The position numbers and the translations under genes are program-made. From CAVVDY01 sp963819645 (GTDB taxonomy: Bacteria; Acidobacteriota; Terriglobia; Terriglobales; Acidobacteriaceae): a DNA stretch of 64,000 nt. The notes under the pieces were generated by a model. That model saw nothing but the letters and a program-made list of their open reading frames with translations, was not told where the DNA came from and ran no database searches. Positions 21,841 through 29,826 of the stretch are shown here, one piece after another (position 1 is the stretch's first letter; each line of letters starts with the position of its first letter). The stretch lies in assembly GCA_963819645.1 (NCBI GenBank), contig CAWFWZ010000001.1, forward strand, positions 744,001 to 808,000, given 5' to 3'.

Positions 21841-22854
21841 TCAGTCATGGCCGGCATCCTGTTCTGCACCTGACAGCGCCCCTGCGAAATACCCCGTCTT
21901 GGCCCGAATGCTCACGCCTTCGATCTTTGGCCGGATCGCAATCTTGCGAAAGGTGTCGTCCTTCACTTTGTTGGTGGAGTAGTATCCCACATCGTAGGAC
22001 GAGCGCAATTCCTCTGCGATCTGCTGAAAATATACGTCCGGCTCGGTGCGTTCGGCGTTGATGTGCAGGCCGCCGGTTTCCTTCGCGATGCGATCCATCA
22101 CGCTGATGCCATATTTGTTGCGCGCCGTGAGCTTGCCGTGCTTCGTCTCGGTGTAGCGAATGGCATAGACAGGAACATTCGCGGACTGCGCCACCTCAAT
22201 CGTCGCCATCATGTTGTGCGAGCTGGAATTGTCTTCGCCGTCGCTGAACATGAGGATTGCTTTGCGCCCTTCGGCTCGCGCTAGTTTCTCAGTCACGCTG
22301 TAATAGATGGAGTCGTAAAACGCTGTGCCGAGATCGCGGTCCTCATGTGGCCCTATCTGGGGAAAGCCCTTGGAGCTTTTGGCCCAACGCGCATAGCTGT
22401 CGAGGATCTGCTCCGGCGAATTCGTATAGTCGCTCACTAGCCACAGATGGTTTCCGAAGCCGAGCAGAAAGACGCGGTCCTGCGGCCGAAGAATCTGCTT
22501 CAGGAAAACCTCCAGATCCTTCTTGTGTTGTTTGCCGAAATGATCCTGGCTGCCGCTGGCATCGACGATCAGGGCGAGGGTTAATGGCAGATCGGTGCTG
22601 CGGGCGAAGTACTCGATCTTTTGCGGAACGGCGTCTTCCAAGAGCTGAATATCGTCCTTCGTAAGATTGCGGACGAGGGCTCCGCGGGAATCCTGCGCGG
22701 TGAATGCGACATTCACCAGATTCACGCTGACCTTGTATGGTGTTTGCCCTGCATTGACATCCACGCTGATCTGCGTCTGGGCGACTGTCGCAGCAACAGC
22801 GATGGTCAACACAAACAGATTCAGCGAAAGGACTTTGAGGCGCATCTCCGCCAT
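21841..22854 (-). CDS. Secreted VWFA-domain protein, acidobacterial type
   Basis: 337 residues with a signal sequence (LSLNLFVLTIAVAATVAQT), an N-terminal beta domain (VNLVNVAFTAQDSRGALVRNLTKDDIQLLED) and a von Willebrand A domain with MIDAS motif DASGS (LALIVDASGSQDHFG) and FSDGEDNSSSH. The C-terminal IAEELRSSYDVGYYSTN..FRKIAIRP is characteristic of the VWA-containing family common in Acidobacteriota. These are periplasmic or surface proteins presumed to bind metal-dependent protein ligands. It is convergent with the gene ending at 21838, with only two bases between. The start is ATG 22854 or 22845 (MRLKV). Confidence 0.9.
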   Translation of the reverse strand: MAEMRLKVLSLNLFVLTIAVAATVAQTQISVDVNAGQTPYKVSVNLVNVAFTAQDSRGALVRNLTKDDIQLLEDAVPQKIEYFARSTDLPLTLALIVDASGSQDHFGKQHKKDLEVFLKQILRPQDRVFLLGFGNHLWLVSDYTNSPEQILDSYARWAKSSKGFPQIGPHEDRDLGTAFYDSIYYSVTEKLARAEGRKAILMFSDGEDNSSSHNMMATIEVAQSANVPVYAIRYTETKHGKLTARNKYGISVMDRIAKETGGLHINAERTEPDVYFQQIAEELRSSYDVGYYSTNKVKDDTFRKIAIRPKIEGVSIRAKTGYFAGALSGAEQDAGHD

Positions 22855-22928
22855 TATCGAGAGTACGCGGCGGAGGGCGATTCAGTTCCCGTTTTCAGCT
22901 AGGGCCCAGCGGCGACGATCGAGCACAC

Positions 22929-23654
22929 TCAACTGTTGCTGCTGTCCATCTCCCGCCATCGCTGAGCATCCACTCCCTTGATCAGGAGCCACAGCCCCAG
23001 CGATCCTTCCCCGATGAGTCCAGTCAACATGGTCACAGGAGACAACAGTGCCCCCAGTGAAGGTGATAGGAATGTGAGCCAGCCGACGCCGGCGAGAGCA
23101 AACAATGCTCCCACGATGCGTGGCAGAAACGTCGAACGGAACGTCAGGTAGCCGATGAGGACACAATAAAAGCCAAACAGGATCATTCCGGTGGCATAGG
23201 CCAAGCCGCTGGCCTTCACGAAAAGAAGCGCCAACGCGTGCAGCTGCTCCGGCGGGAAGGCGCTTGCGTATGACGGCCCGTTCAGCAGCGCTGCTGGCAC
23301 AAGGTGCAACGCGCAGCTGACTGCTCCCATCGCGCAGCCTACCAGGCTGATGAACGCCGCTACCAGAGAGGTACTCCGGTTCACCGGCTTGAACAGCTCA
23401 TAAAACAGCGCGGTCACCGCAATGTAGCAAACTGTTCCCAGAAGGTTGGCGACAAAGCTCAGGCGAAAGAGAGCGGGTTGCGACAGGATGTTGGTGGCCG
23501 TTGCTGCAGCATCGTTGCTCACCACGATGCCTCGTTCCAGCATGAAGCCGCCAATCCCAAACACGATAGTTAACACATAAAAGACACCGGCACTTCGGGC
23601 GGGAGGAACGCGATGCGATTCTACAGTTCGATTTACAGCAGCGCCGGTCGCCAT
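22929..23654 (-). CDS. DUF4386-family membrane protein
   Basis: 241 residues with six or seven hydrophobic segments (SAGVFYVLTIVFGIGGFMLE, FRLSFVANLLGTVCYIAVTA, STSLVAAFISLVGCAMGAVS, GMILFGFYCVLIGYLTF, RIVGALFALAGVGWLTF). This matches DUF4386, a family of unknown function. The open frame extends to 23900, but GGAGG lies seven bases before the ATG at 23654, and the membrane protein starts there. Confidence 0.82.
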   Translation of the reverse strand: MATGAAVNRTVESHRVPPARSAGVFYVLTIVFGIGGFMLERGIVVSNDAAATATNILSQPALFRLSFVANLLGTVCYIAVTALFYELFKPVNRSTSLVAAFISLVGCAMGAVSCALHLVPAALLNGPSYASAFPPEQLHALALLFVKASGLAYATGMILFGFYCVLIGYLTFRSTFLPRIVGALFALAGVGWLTFLSPSLGALLSPVTMLTGLIGEGSLGLWLLIKGVDAQRWREMDSSNS

Positions 23655-23832
23655 CGTTTGTCCTCCAGGGCGGCCTATATTTGTCGGCTCGCGAAAGGTC
23701 TCAGGATAGATACGAGGAAAGAAGGTGAAAGTTGCGGATTTTCTGGCCTCGGTGTGGAATCGGCAGTTTTGGGGATTGATCCTCTCATTTACCTCGCAGC
23801 AACTAGCCCAGAACCGCGTTTGCACATTGCAA

Positions 23833-24234
23833 CTATCGGTCGTGATCTCGTCGCCAGCTCCATAGTCCTTGGGCCGAGAGGATGAGGGAGAACAGACCAC
23901 TCACGCCGAGCGCGTGAAGCGTCCAGACAAACCAGAAGCCTCTATCTGCTTGCACCAGCTGCCCGTGAAAAATGCCTGACGGTGGCATCACATGGATGAC
24001 AGGCATGCCCAACGCTATCAGCGACCCGATGAGCATGATGATGTATCCCAAGCGCCGTTCGGCAAGTATTAGTGTCCCGTACAGCCAGATGACCAGGATA
24101 GGCACCGCAACCAGTGTTGAGCCTCCTGCCTCCGGAGTCCCGACCTTGGCGTGGACAGTATCCTGCGCCAGATGAAACATCATCAACAGGATCGATACTG
24201 CCGACGTAATGACTAAGATGAGGTTGCGCTTCAT
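23833..24234 (-). CDS. Small four-helix membrane protein, unknown function
   Basis: 133 residues from MKRNLILVITSAVSILLMMF. Four hydrophobic stretches are visible (the N-terminal one, STLVAVPILVIWLYGTLILA, YIIMLIGSLIALGMPVIHV, WTLHALGVSGLFSLILSAQG). A conserved-looking HVMPPSGIFHGQLVQADRGF loop faces one side. I do not recognise the family. It lies between the DUF4386 gene and the ADOP permease on the same strand. Confidence 0.65.
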   Translation of the reverse strand: MKRNLILVITSAVSILLMMFHLAQDTVHAKVGTPEAGGSTLVAVPILVIWLYGTLILAERRLGYIIMLIGSLIALGMPVIHVMPPSGIFHGQLVQADRGFWFVWTLHALGVSGLFSLILSAQGLWSWRRDHDR

Positions 24235-24274
24235 TGGAACCATCCAAAACTTACGCGAGGCCGCTGATCTAATT

Positions 24275-26935
24275 TCATTCCTCGCGCAGCAATATTAGCG
24301 GATCGACGCTCAGCGCGCGTTGCGCCGGGATCCACGTGGCGACCAGTCCAAGCAGCGCCATGGCAAGCACAACACCCCCTAACACCAGGGGATCGCGTGG
24401 AGTCGCCTGATAGACGATGGAGGCGAGCACTCGGCTGGCCAACACGCCGAGTATCAGTCCCGCCACCGAGCCGAACAGCAGCAGTTTGAATGGCCGCGCC
24501 AACGCTGCCTGTAAGACTTCCTGAGGTTTTGCCCCCAGCGCGATACGGATTCCCAGCTCTCGTAGCCGCTTGCTGATCGAATACGCGGCTAATCCGAAGA
24601 TGCCGGTGATCGACAGCACCGCGCCCATGATGCCGAAAACGCCGAGAGCCAGGGTCGCCATCCGGGAGGGGAAGAGTGCGCCTGCCAACTCTTGCTTCCA
24701 GGTTCGGATGGTGAAGGGAAGACCGGCGTCCAGCCCGCGTACCGCACTCGATACGGCATCCGCAACCTGCTGCGGGTCGCGATTCGAGCGCACCACCAGC
24801 GTCAGATCGCTCGACGGAGGCGCCTGGGTGATGGGCAGGAACATGGCCGGACGAGTCTCTTCGGCCAGAGTTCCGTACTTTCCCGTCTTCCACCAGGCCC
24901 ACCACTTGTACGCGGCTTCCGTCGCGCAGCTTGAAATAGCGGCCGAGACCGTCGGGGACGGAGCCCAGCACGCGCCGCGCAAACTCGCGGTTTACCACCG
25001 CCACACGTGGCGCATTCTTGTCGTCATGCCACGACAGTCTCCTGCCCGAGAGGAGTATGGTTCCTGCGGCGTCGAAGTAGCCGGGCGAGATGTTATAAGT
25101 CGCCGCCGAGGCAGCAGCATTGGCCGGATTCAGATCGGCGGTCTGATCGGTAAAGACGTTGGCGAAATTTGCCCCGTAGTACAAAGGCAGGCGATCCACG
25201 CTTCCCACCTCAGTCACGCCCGGAATCTTCTCCAGGGCCTCGATCATGCGCTTCTGCATCAGCGGAATCTGCTCGCCTTTGTAACCGGCCATGCTCAGAG
25301 ACGTTTCCACCAGCATTGCGTTTTGGGGCTCGAAGCCGAAGTTGCTGTGCAGCGAGCGCATCAAGCCACGGACGGCGACCAGCGATGCGGTGACCAGCAC
25401 GGCACAGATGGCGATCTGCGCGACCAGCAGCAGATCACGGGCGGTCAATCGCCGCCACGCGGTAGCCGCTGGTCCCGACTTGATTACCTGATAGGCGTCG
25501 GTACGAAGCACCTGGGTTACCGGGACTGCGCCAAACAGAAATCCACTCGCCAGACTGAGCAGCACAGCGACAGCGTAGACGTGCCAGTCGGCGTGAATCG
25601 GTATTTGCAGAGGGGCGGTCGGCATCGGATGCCACACGCTTAAGGCGCGCAGCAACAAGATGCTTCCCCACAGTCCGGCAGCGCCGCCGATCAGGGAAAT
25701 CAAGATGGCTTCAGTAAAGAGCTGCCGCAAAATGCGCCCGCGGCTCGCGCCCAGTGAGAGCCTGAGCGCCACTTCGCGCGAACGGTCGGCGGCGCGCGCT
25801 GCAAACAGGCTGCCCAGGTTGGCGCAAGCGGCCAGCAGGATCAGCGCTGCCAGCAGCATCAGTCCGCTTAGGAACGCCTGCAAGGGACCTCCCAACCAGT
25901 CGCCGGCAAGACCGGGCCGGGTCAGGGAGAACGTCATTTGAGCATCGTCCTTCGGGTAGGTCTTTTCCAGAGACGCCCCAATCGAATTCAGATCGGAGAC
26001 GGCCTGCGCCGGCGTAACTCCCGGCTTCAGATGTCCCAGCATCATCAGCAGGAAGTGATTGCCACGCTCATTCCTGACATCCACTCCCTCTACCTGTTCC
26101 TGGTTAACCAACGGCACCCAGAAGTCGGGGAAGACAAACAACAAAGTCCCGCGGAATTCCGGAGGTGCGACACCCAGGATGGTGAACGGATGTTTGTTGA
26201 GCTGAACCACCCGGCCCACCACGCTACGATCATCCTGAAAATGACTATGCCAATAGGCATAGGTCAGAACGATGTAAGGTGCGCTGTTAGGACCATGTTC
26301 ATCGGCGGCGTGAAAGAAGCGGCCTAGATAGGGATGTACCTTGAGCACATCGAAGTAGTTGCCGGTGGCTTCCATAATCCAGGCGCTGGCGGGATCGCCG
26401 CCTGTATCCAGGCCTGCGGGAGCAAGGTCGTAAGCTGCCAGCCCCTCGAAGCTGCGGTTGCGATCGCGCAAATCGAGATAGTCGGGATAAGAATGATTGA
26501 TCGCCTTTTGGCTGCCTCGCTGAATTGACCAAAGGCTCTGGGCCTCAGGTACATTCACCGGCCGCAGGATCAAAGCATTCAACACGGCAAAGACGATAGC
26601 ATTGGCGCCGATCGCGAGTGCCAGTGTCGCGATCGCGACCATCGTGAATCCAGGAGACTTCTTCAGCACGCGCAGACTGAAGCGGACGTCGCTGAAGATC
26701 GTCTCTACAAAGCTTTGCCGCGGGAGGCCTGGTGAATTTCATCCTTATAACGTTCCTGCCCGCCGAACTCGATGCGCGCGCGGCGCTCGGCCTCAGCGCG
26801 GCTTAGACCCGAGCGCTCCAGGTCATCGGCACGAAGCTGGATGTGCGAGGCGAGTTCGTCGTCCATGTCGGCGTTCAGCTCGGAGCGGCGAAACAGTGCC
26901 GCGATGCGTAGGCGAATAGAGTCGAGGAATCTCAT
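24275..26935 (-). CDS. ADOP-type ABC permease, full length with two apparent frameshifts
   Basis: About 886 residues after repair. The N-terminus is the ADOP signature helix domain (MRFLDSIRLRIAALFRRSEL..MDDELASHIQLRADDLERSG..RARIEFGGQERYKDEI). A first break at about 26715 (one base missing) leads to FVETIFSDVRFSLRVLKKSP and the MacB periplasmic and FtsX modules (ACANLGSLFAARAADRSREVALRLSLGAS). A second break at about 24880 (one extra A in GGGAAAG) leads to GKYGTLAEETRPAMFLPI and the final FtsX module (LGLVATWIPAQRALSVDPLILLREE). The ribosome site is GGAGGAA two bases before the ATG. The gene overlaps padR by four bases, so the two are translationally coupled. Both breaks are likely sequence errors. 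Confidence 0.88.
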
Positions 26936-27273
26936 ACTTCCTCCGGTTGCGCGGCCAGAGCGGAGGCAATCGCGTCGGCGAGACGGTTCCAGCCCTCAGT
27001 CTCTTCGCGCAGGCGCTTGCGACCGGCGGCAGTCAGTTCATAGAACTTGGCGCGGCGATTGTTGTCCGATGTGCCCCAGCTCGCTTTCAGCAGCCCCTGG
27101 CGCACCAGGCGAAACAGCGCGGGATAGAGCGCTCCCTGCTCGATCAGCAGCGTTTCGCCCGATATCTGCGCGATGCGCAGCAGCACGCCGTAGCCGTGCA
27201 GCGGGCCGAGTGACACGGCCTTCAGGATCAGCAGATCGAGGGTTCCGGGAAGCAGTTGCGCCTGGTCGGGCAT
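26932..27273 (-). CDS. PadR-family transcriptional regulator of the ADOP operon
   Basis: 113 residues: a winged-helix domain with LLPGTLDLLILKAVSLGPLHGYGVLLRI, SGETLLIEQGALYPALFRLVRQGLLKASW and RAKFYELTAAGRKRLREE, the classic PadR sequence, then a short helix. Acidobacterial ADOP permeases are often preceded by such a PadR gene. Its stop overlaps the permease start by four bases (ATGA arrangement), so repressor and transporter form one operon. The palindrome immediately upstream is the likely operator, implying autoregulation relieved by an unknown ligand. Confidence 0.95.
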   Translation of the reverse strand: MPDQAQLLPGTLDLLILKAVSLGPLHGYGVLLRIAQISGETLLIEQGALYPALFRLVRQGLLKASWGTSDNNRRAKFYELTAAGRKRLREETEGWNRLADAIASALAAQPEEV

Positions 27274-27277
27274 TGGT

Positions 27278-27324
27278 TCTCCTAACTGGCTTAGGAGATT
27301 AGCGCGACTCTCCTAAGCTGTCAA
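27278..27324 (-). promoter_or_regulatory. Promoter and palindromic operator of the PadR-ADOP operon
   Basis: A perfect inverted repeat, TCTCCTAA, five bases, TTAGGAGA (27278-27298), overlaps the ribosome site. A third identical half-site, TCTCCTAA, lies at 27309-27316. On the minus strand a -35 TTGACA (27319-27324) is followed at 17 bases by a weak -10, TAATCT. The half-sites thus bracket the promoter, as expected for PadR repression. Confidence 0.8.
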
Positions 27325-27437
27325 GGGGAAGAGGGGAATGCGGGTTGAGCTGGGTTGAAACGCAGTGTCCCTGGGCTTTTCGCCACTGACACACGGAGAG
27401 CACGGAGGAAACACTGAAGTAAGCAGAAATCAGCGTT

Positions 27438-27479
27438 GTCATCCTGAGCGAAGCGAAGGACCTGCTTTCGGTGGTACAG
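27438..27479 (+). repeat. 42 bp TCATCC-type dispersed repeat (left, direct)
   Basis: GTCATCCTGAGCGAAGCGAA and the following GGACCTGC...GGTGGTACAG match the inverse copy at 27630-27671 at about 37 of 42 positions. The TCATCC..GAG..GA(C)CTGC core also recurs three times inside leuS. The surrounding 27299-27744 region holds no gene I can support. Confidence 0.75.
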
Positions 27480-27629
27480 GAACAAAGTTGAGCGGTGGCA
27501 ACAGCTTTCCTCAGTCGTCGGCCAAAGCTGGCGAGGAGATAAACGAAGTAGCGATGCTCAGGAGCCATGCTGTGGGAAAGTTCGCATGCGGCCGGCGAAG
27601 CGTCTGTGAGGCAAAGCACATGCTCGTGG

Positions 27630-27671
27630 CTGTTCCACCGACAGCAGGTTCTTCGCTTCGCTCAGAATGAC
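27630..27671 (-). repeat. 42 bp TCATCC-type dispersed repeat (right, inverted)
   Basis: This is the inverted partner of 27438-27479: read on the minus strand it begins GTCATTCTGAGCGAAGCGAA. The two arms are about 150 bases apart and could fold into a long imperfect hairpin between the padR promoter and nuoI. Confidence 0.75.
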
Positions 27672-27744
27672 AAATCTAAGAACCTCGTGTCCCCGTCCTC
27701 TGTGGTGAATGGGCCTGTTTCGTCCTTGATATACTGAACATCGC

Positions 27745-28278
27745 ATGGGCATCGTCAAGAACATAGCGGCTATCGCCAAGGGCATGAGCATCACCTTCCG
27801 CGAGATGTTCCGGCCGACCATTGTCGAGAATTATCCTGATGGCCCGGGCCCGCTACGCGGAGCAGTGTTTCAGGAGCGCTTCCGCGGCATGCACGTGTTG
27901 CAGCGCGACGAGAACGGGCTGGAGAAATGCGTGGCGTGCTTCCTGTGCGCTGCGGCGTGTCCGTCGAATTGCATCTACATCGAGGCGGCAGAGAACACCG
28001 CAACCCATCGCGTCAGCGGCGCCGAGCGCTACGCCAAGGTCTACAACATCGATTACAACCGCTGCATCTTCTGCGGTTATTGCGTCGAGGCGTGCCCCAC
28101 CGACGCCATCACCCACGGACACGGTTTCGAACTGGCGACATTCAACGCCAGCAGCTTGGTGTATCGCAAAGAGCAGTTGCTCGCCGGCATCCCCGCACAT
28201 ATCGGCGCAAATGCGGTGTTCAACATCGAAGGCGCCGGGCAGGGAGATCCCACGGGCCGATCGGTTCCGAAACGCTAA
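27745..28278 (+). CDS. nuoI: NADH-quinone oxidoreductase subunit I (2x[4Fe-4S])
   Basis: 177 residues. Two [4Fe-4S] motifs are complete: C62-C65-C68-C72 (CVACFLCAAACPSNC) and C107-C110-C113-C117 (CIFCGYCVEACPTDA). The flanking signatures ENYPDGPGPLRGAVFQERFRG and ITHGHGFELA are typical of NuoI, which passes electrons to the quinone end of complex I through clusters N6a/N6b. It stands alone here: no other nuo gene is nearby, which fits a genome whose complex I genes are split or duplicated. GATATACT just upstream may be a -10 box. Confidence 0.95.
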   Translation: MGIVKNIAAIAKGMSITFREMFRPTIVENYPDGPGPLRGAVFQERFRGMHVLQRDENGLEKCVACFLCAAACPSNCIYIEAAENTATHRVSGAERYAKVYNIDYNRCIFCGYCVEACPTDAITHGHGFELATFNASSLVYRKEQLLAGIPAHIGANAVFNIEGAGQGDPTGRSVPKR

Positions 28279-28418
28279 TCAGGTTCTGAGATGTTGTTGG
28301 GCGCGGCTGCGGCCGTGCCTTTTCGTTTCGCAAGAGAATCGGTCGAAGCCCGCGAATTTATCCGCAGGAAACAGAGTAGGAATTGCAACCGAGTCGGACC
28401 TCCGTCCGGCGACATACT

Positions 28419-28727
28419 ATGATCACACGTGATCCATCTTCAACTTGGCAAGGTCGCACACCCGAGTGGTGGGCGCGCGCGGGAATCGTCGTGCAGCTTG
28501 CCATCCTGATCCGCACGATTGGCGAGTTCTACCGCATGCGCTACTACTACGGAGCCCCGATAGCGCTCATCCGTTACCAGTCCTATATCGGCGGGCTGCT
28601 GATTGACGCCATCTTGTGTCTGGTCACGGTCGCACTGCTGTTCTGGCAGAAGCCGCGAGCGGCGGCGATCACCGCTGTGGCCACGATCCTCATCCTGCTG
28701 GCCTACAAGATCGTCGTGATCGGCTGA
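28419..28727 (+). CDS. Small membrane protein, unknown function
   Basis: 102 residues from MITRDPSSTWQGRTPEWWAR. Three hydrophobic segments are seen (AGIVVQLAILIRTIGEFYRM, YIGGLLIDAILCLVTVALLF, AAAITAVATILILLAYKIVV). I do not recognise the family. The frame is open from 28383, but only via a TTG; ATG 28419 is preferred. No good ribosome site is visible. It lies downstream of nuoI with a 140-base spacer. Confidence 0.6.
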   Translation: MITRDPSSTWQGRTPEWWARAGIVVQLAILIRTIGEFYRMRYYYGAPIALIRYQSYIGGLLIDAILCLVTVALLFWQKPRAAAITAVATILILLAYKIVVIG

Positions 28728-28777
28728 TCGATTTGCCGAGTTCGGCTGCTGCGTCTTGCCGCAGGCCTGATCGCCTC

Positions 28778-29497
28778 CTATCGCGCAATCATCCGACGCC
28801 GGGCCGCGGCAGCAGCTCCCACCAGTCCCGTGCCGAGCAGAATGAAGCTTGAGGGCTCAGGAAGCCAGCCAAGCACGCCAGTAGAGAACGCCGGGTATGC
28901 CCCTTCATTGTCCGCGTTTGTGAAGTTCGCGCCAAAGAACGCGGAGTTCCAGTACTGCTGGTCTGGTATGGTCGTGCCGACGCTGTTTAATCCGAAGGTG
29001 TTGCTGTTGAATGAGCGGTTTCCGTTGTTTGGATCATTAGGAACAACGGCGAACCAATAGACGCCGCTAGGCAGGCCGTCGATCTCCATGTTGGAAGCCA
29101 AGTCCCTGTACTCCGTGAGGCCGAAGTCGCTTCGACCGGTTGGAGTGTGCGACCAGTCGCCGCCCGCCGCGGTACCGGAAGCGATCAGCGTTCCCCCGTT
29201 GCCTTCCGAAACGCCCGAGCGGATCTCCCAATAGCCGCTGGATGGACCCAGCCCACTGAGGTTATTGGTGAATAGGCCGATAATTCCCCAGCCATCCCCC
29301 CCGGCGACGACAAAGTTCTGGTAGGTCGCCGCGCCGTATGGGGTGCCGCCGACGATGGCATCGTTCTCGTTCGCCAGGCCGTTAGCATTTGGATTGTTGG
29401 GATCGAGATCGCCGCCATAATAGAAGCAGCTGGAACCACATTGAGCCCATAGCGAGCTCGCCGCCAGAATTAAGAAAAGAAGCACTATGCGTTTCAT
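28778..29497 (-). CDS. PEP-CTERM sorting-domain exported protein
   Basis: 239 residues. The signal peptide MKRIVLLFLILAASSLWAQ is followed by a beta-rich ectodomain (CGSSCFYYGGDLDPNNPN.., YQNFVVAGGDGWGIIGLFTN, SGVYWFAVVPNDPNNGNRSF). The C-terminal signal is LPEPSSFILLGTGLVGAAAAARRRM: PEP motif, membrane helix, arginine cluster. Such tails are recognised by exosortase, which is not encoded in this window. The start at 29497 has AGAGGA four bases upstream; upstream extension of the frame to 29761 is not credible. A role in exopolysaccharide-associated surface display is inferred from the sorting signal. Confidence 0.9.
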   Translation of the reverse strand: MKRIVLLFLILAASSLWAQCGSSCFYYGGDLDPNNPNANGLANENDAIVGGTPYGAATYQNFVVAGGDGWGIIGLFTNNLSGLGPSSGYWEIRSGVSEGNGGTLIASGTAAGGDWSHTPTGRSDFGLTEYRDLASNMEIDGLPSGVYWFAVVPNDPNNGNRSFNSNTFGLNSVGTTIPDQQYWNSAFFGANFTNADNEGAYPAFSTGVLGWLPEPSSFILLGTGLVGAAAAARRRMIAR

Positions 29498-29826
29498 GAA
29501 GTCCTCTTTCGATCGCTGCCCGTGCGGGCAGGCAGTGAAACACAGAAGCTGCAAATGAGAGTTGCGAAGAAGAGACCGAAGCCCAGACGTCACCACGCTA
29601 CTCCCGCGACAGTCTAGGCTCAACGTTGAAATCGTCACGCTTCTTTGAAACGTGCCAGAGAGTGCCATTTCGGGAATCGCAGCTTCCATTCGTTTAGGCA
29701 GCACCCCGGGGACGAACAGCGAAAGGCGACGAGCGAAGTGCGAATAGCGATGCACGAACATCGAATGGAGCGCGGCCTTCGCAACTCGTTGTAAGGCGCT
29801 GAATCTGCCATACTAAGTAGACCTGC
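29498..29826. other. Intergenic region upstream of metH
   Basis: About 330 bases between divergent genes. I looked for a SAM or cobalamin riboswitch ahead of metH and found no recognisable conserved core. No terminator or repeat unit is supported either. The ribosome site before the metH ATG is weak. Confidence 0.4.

Noticed and set aside
29498..29826. SAM or cobalamin riboswitch upstream of metH
   Set aside because: None of the conserved core elements of these riboswitches could be found by eye.
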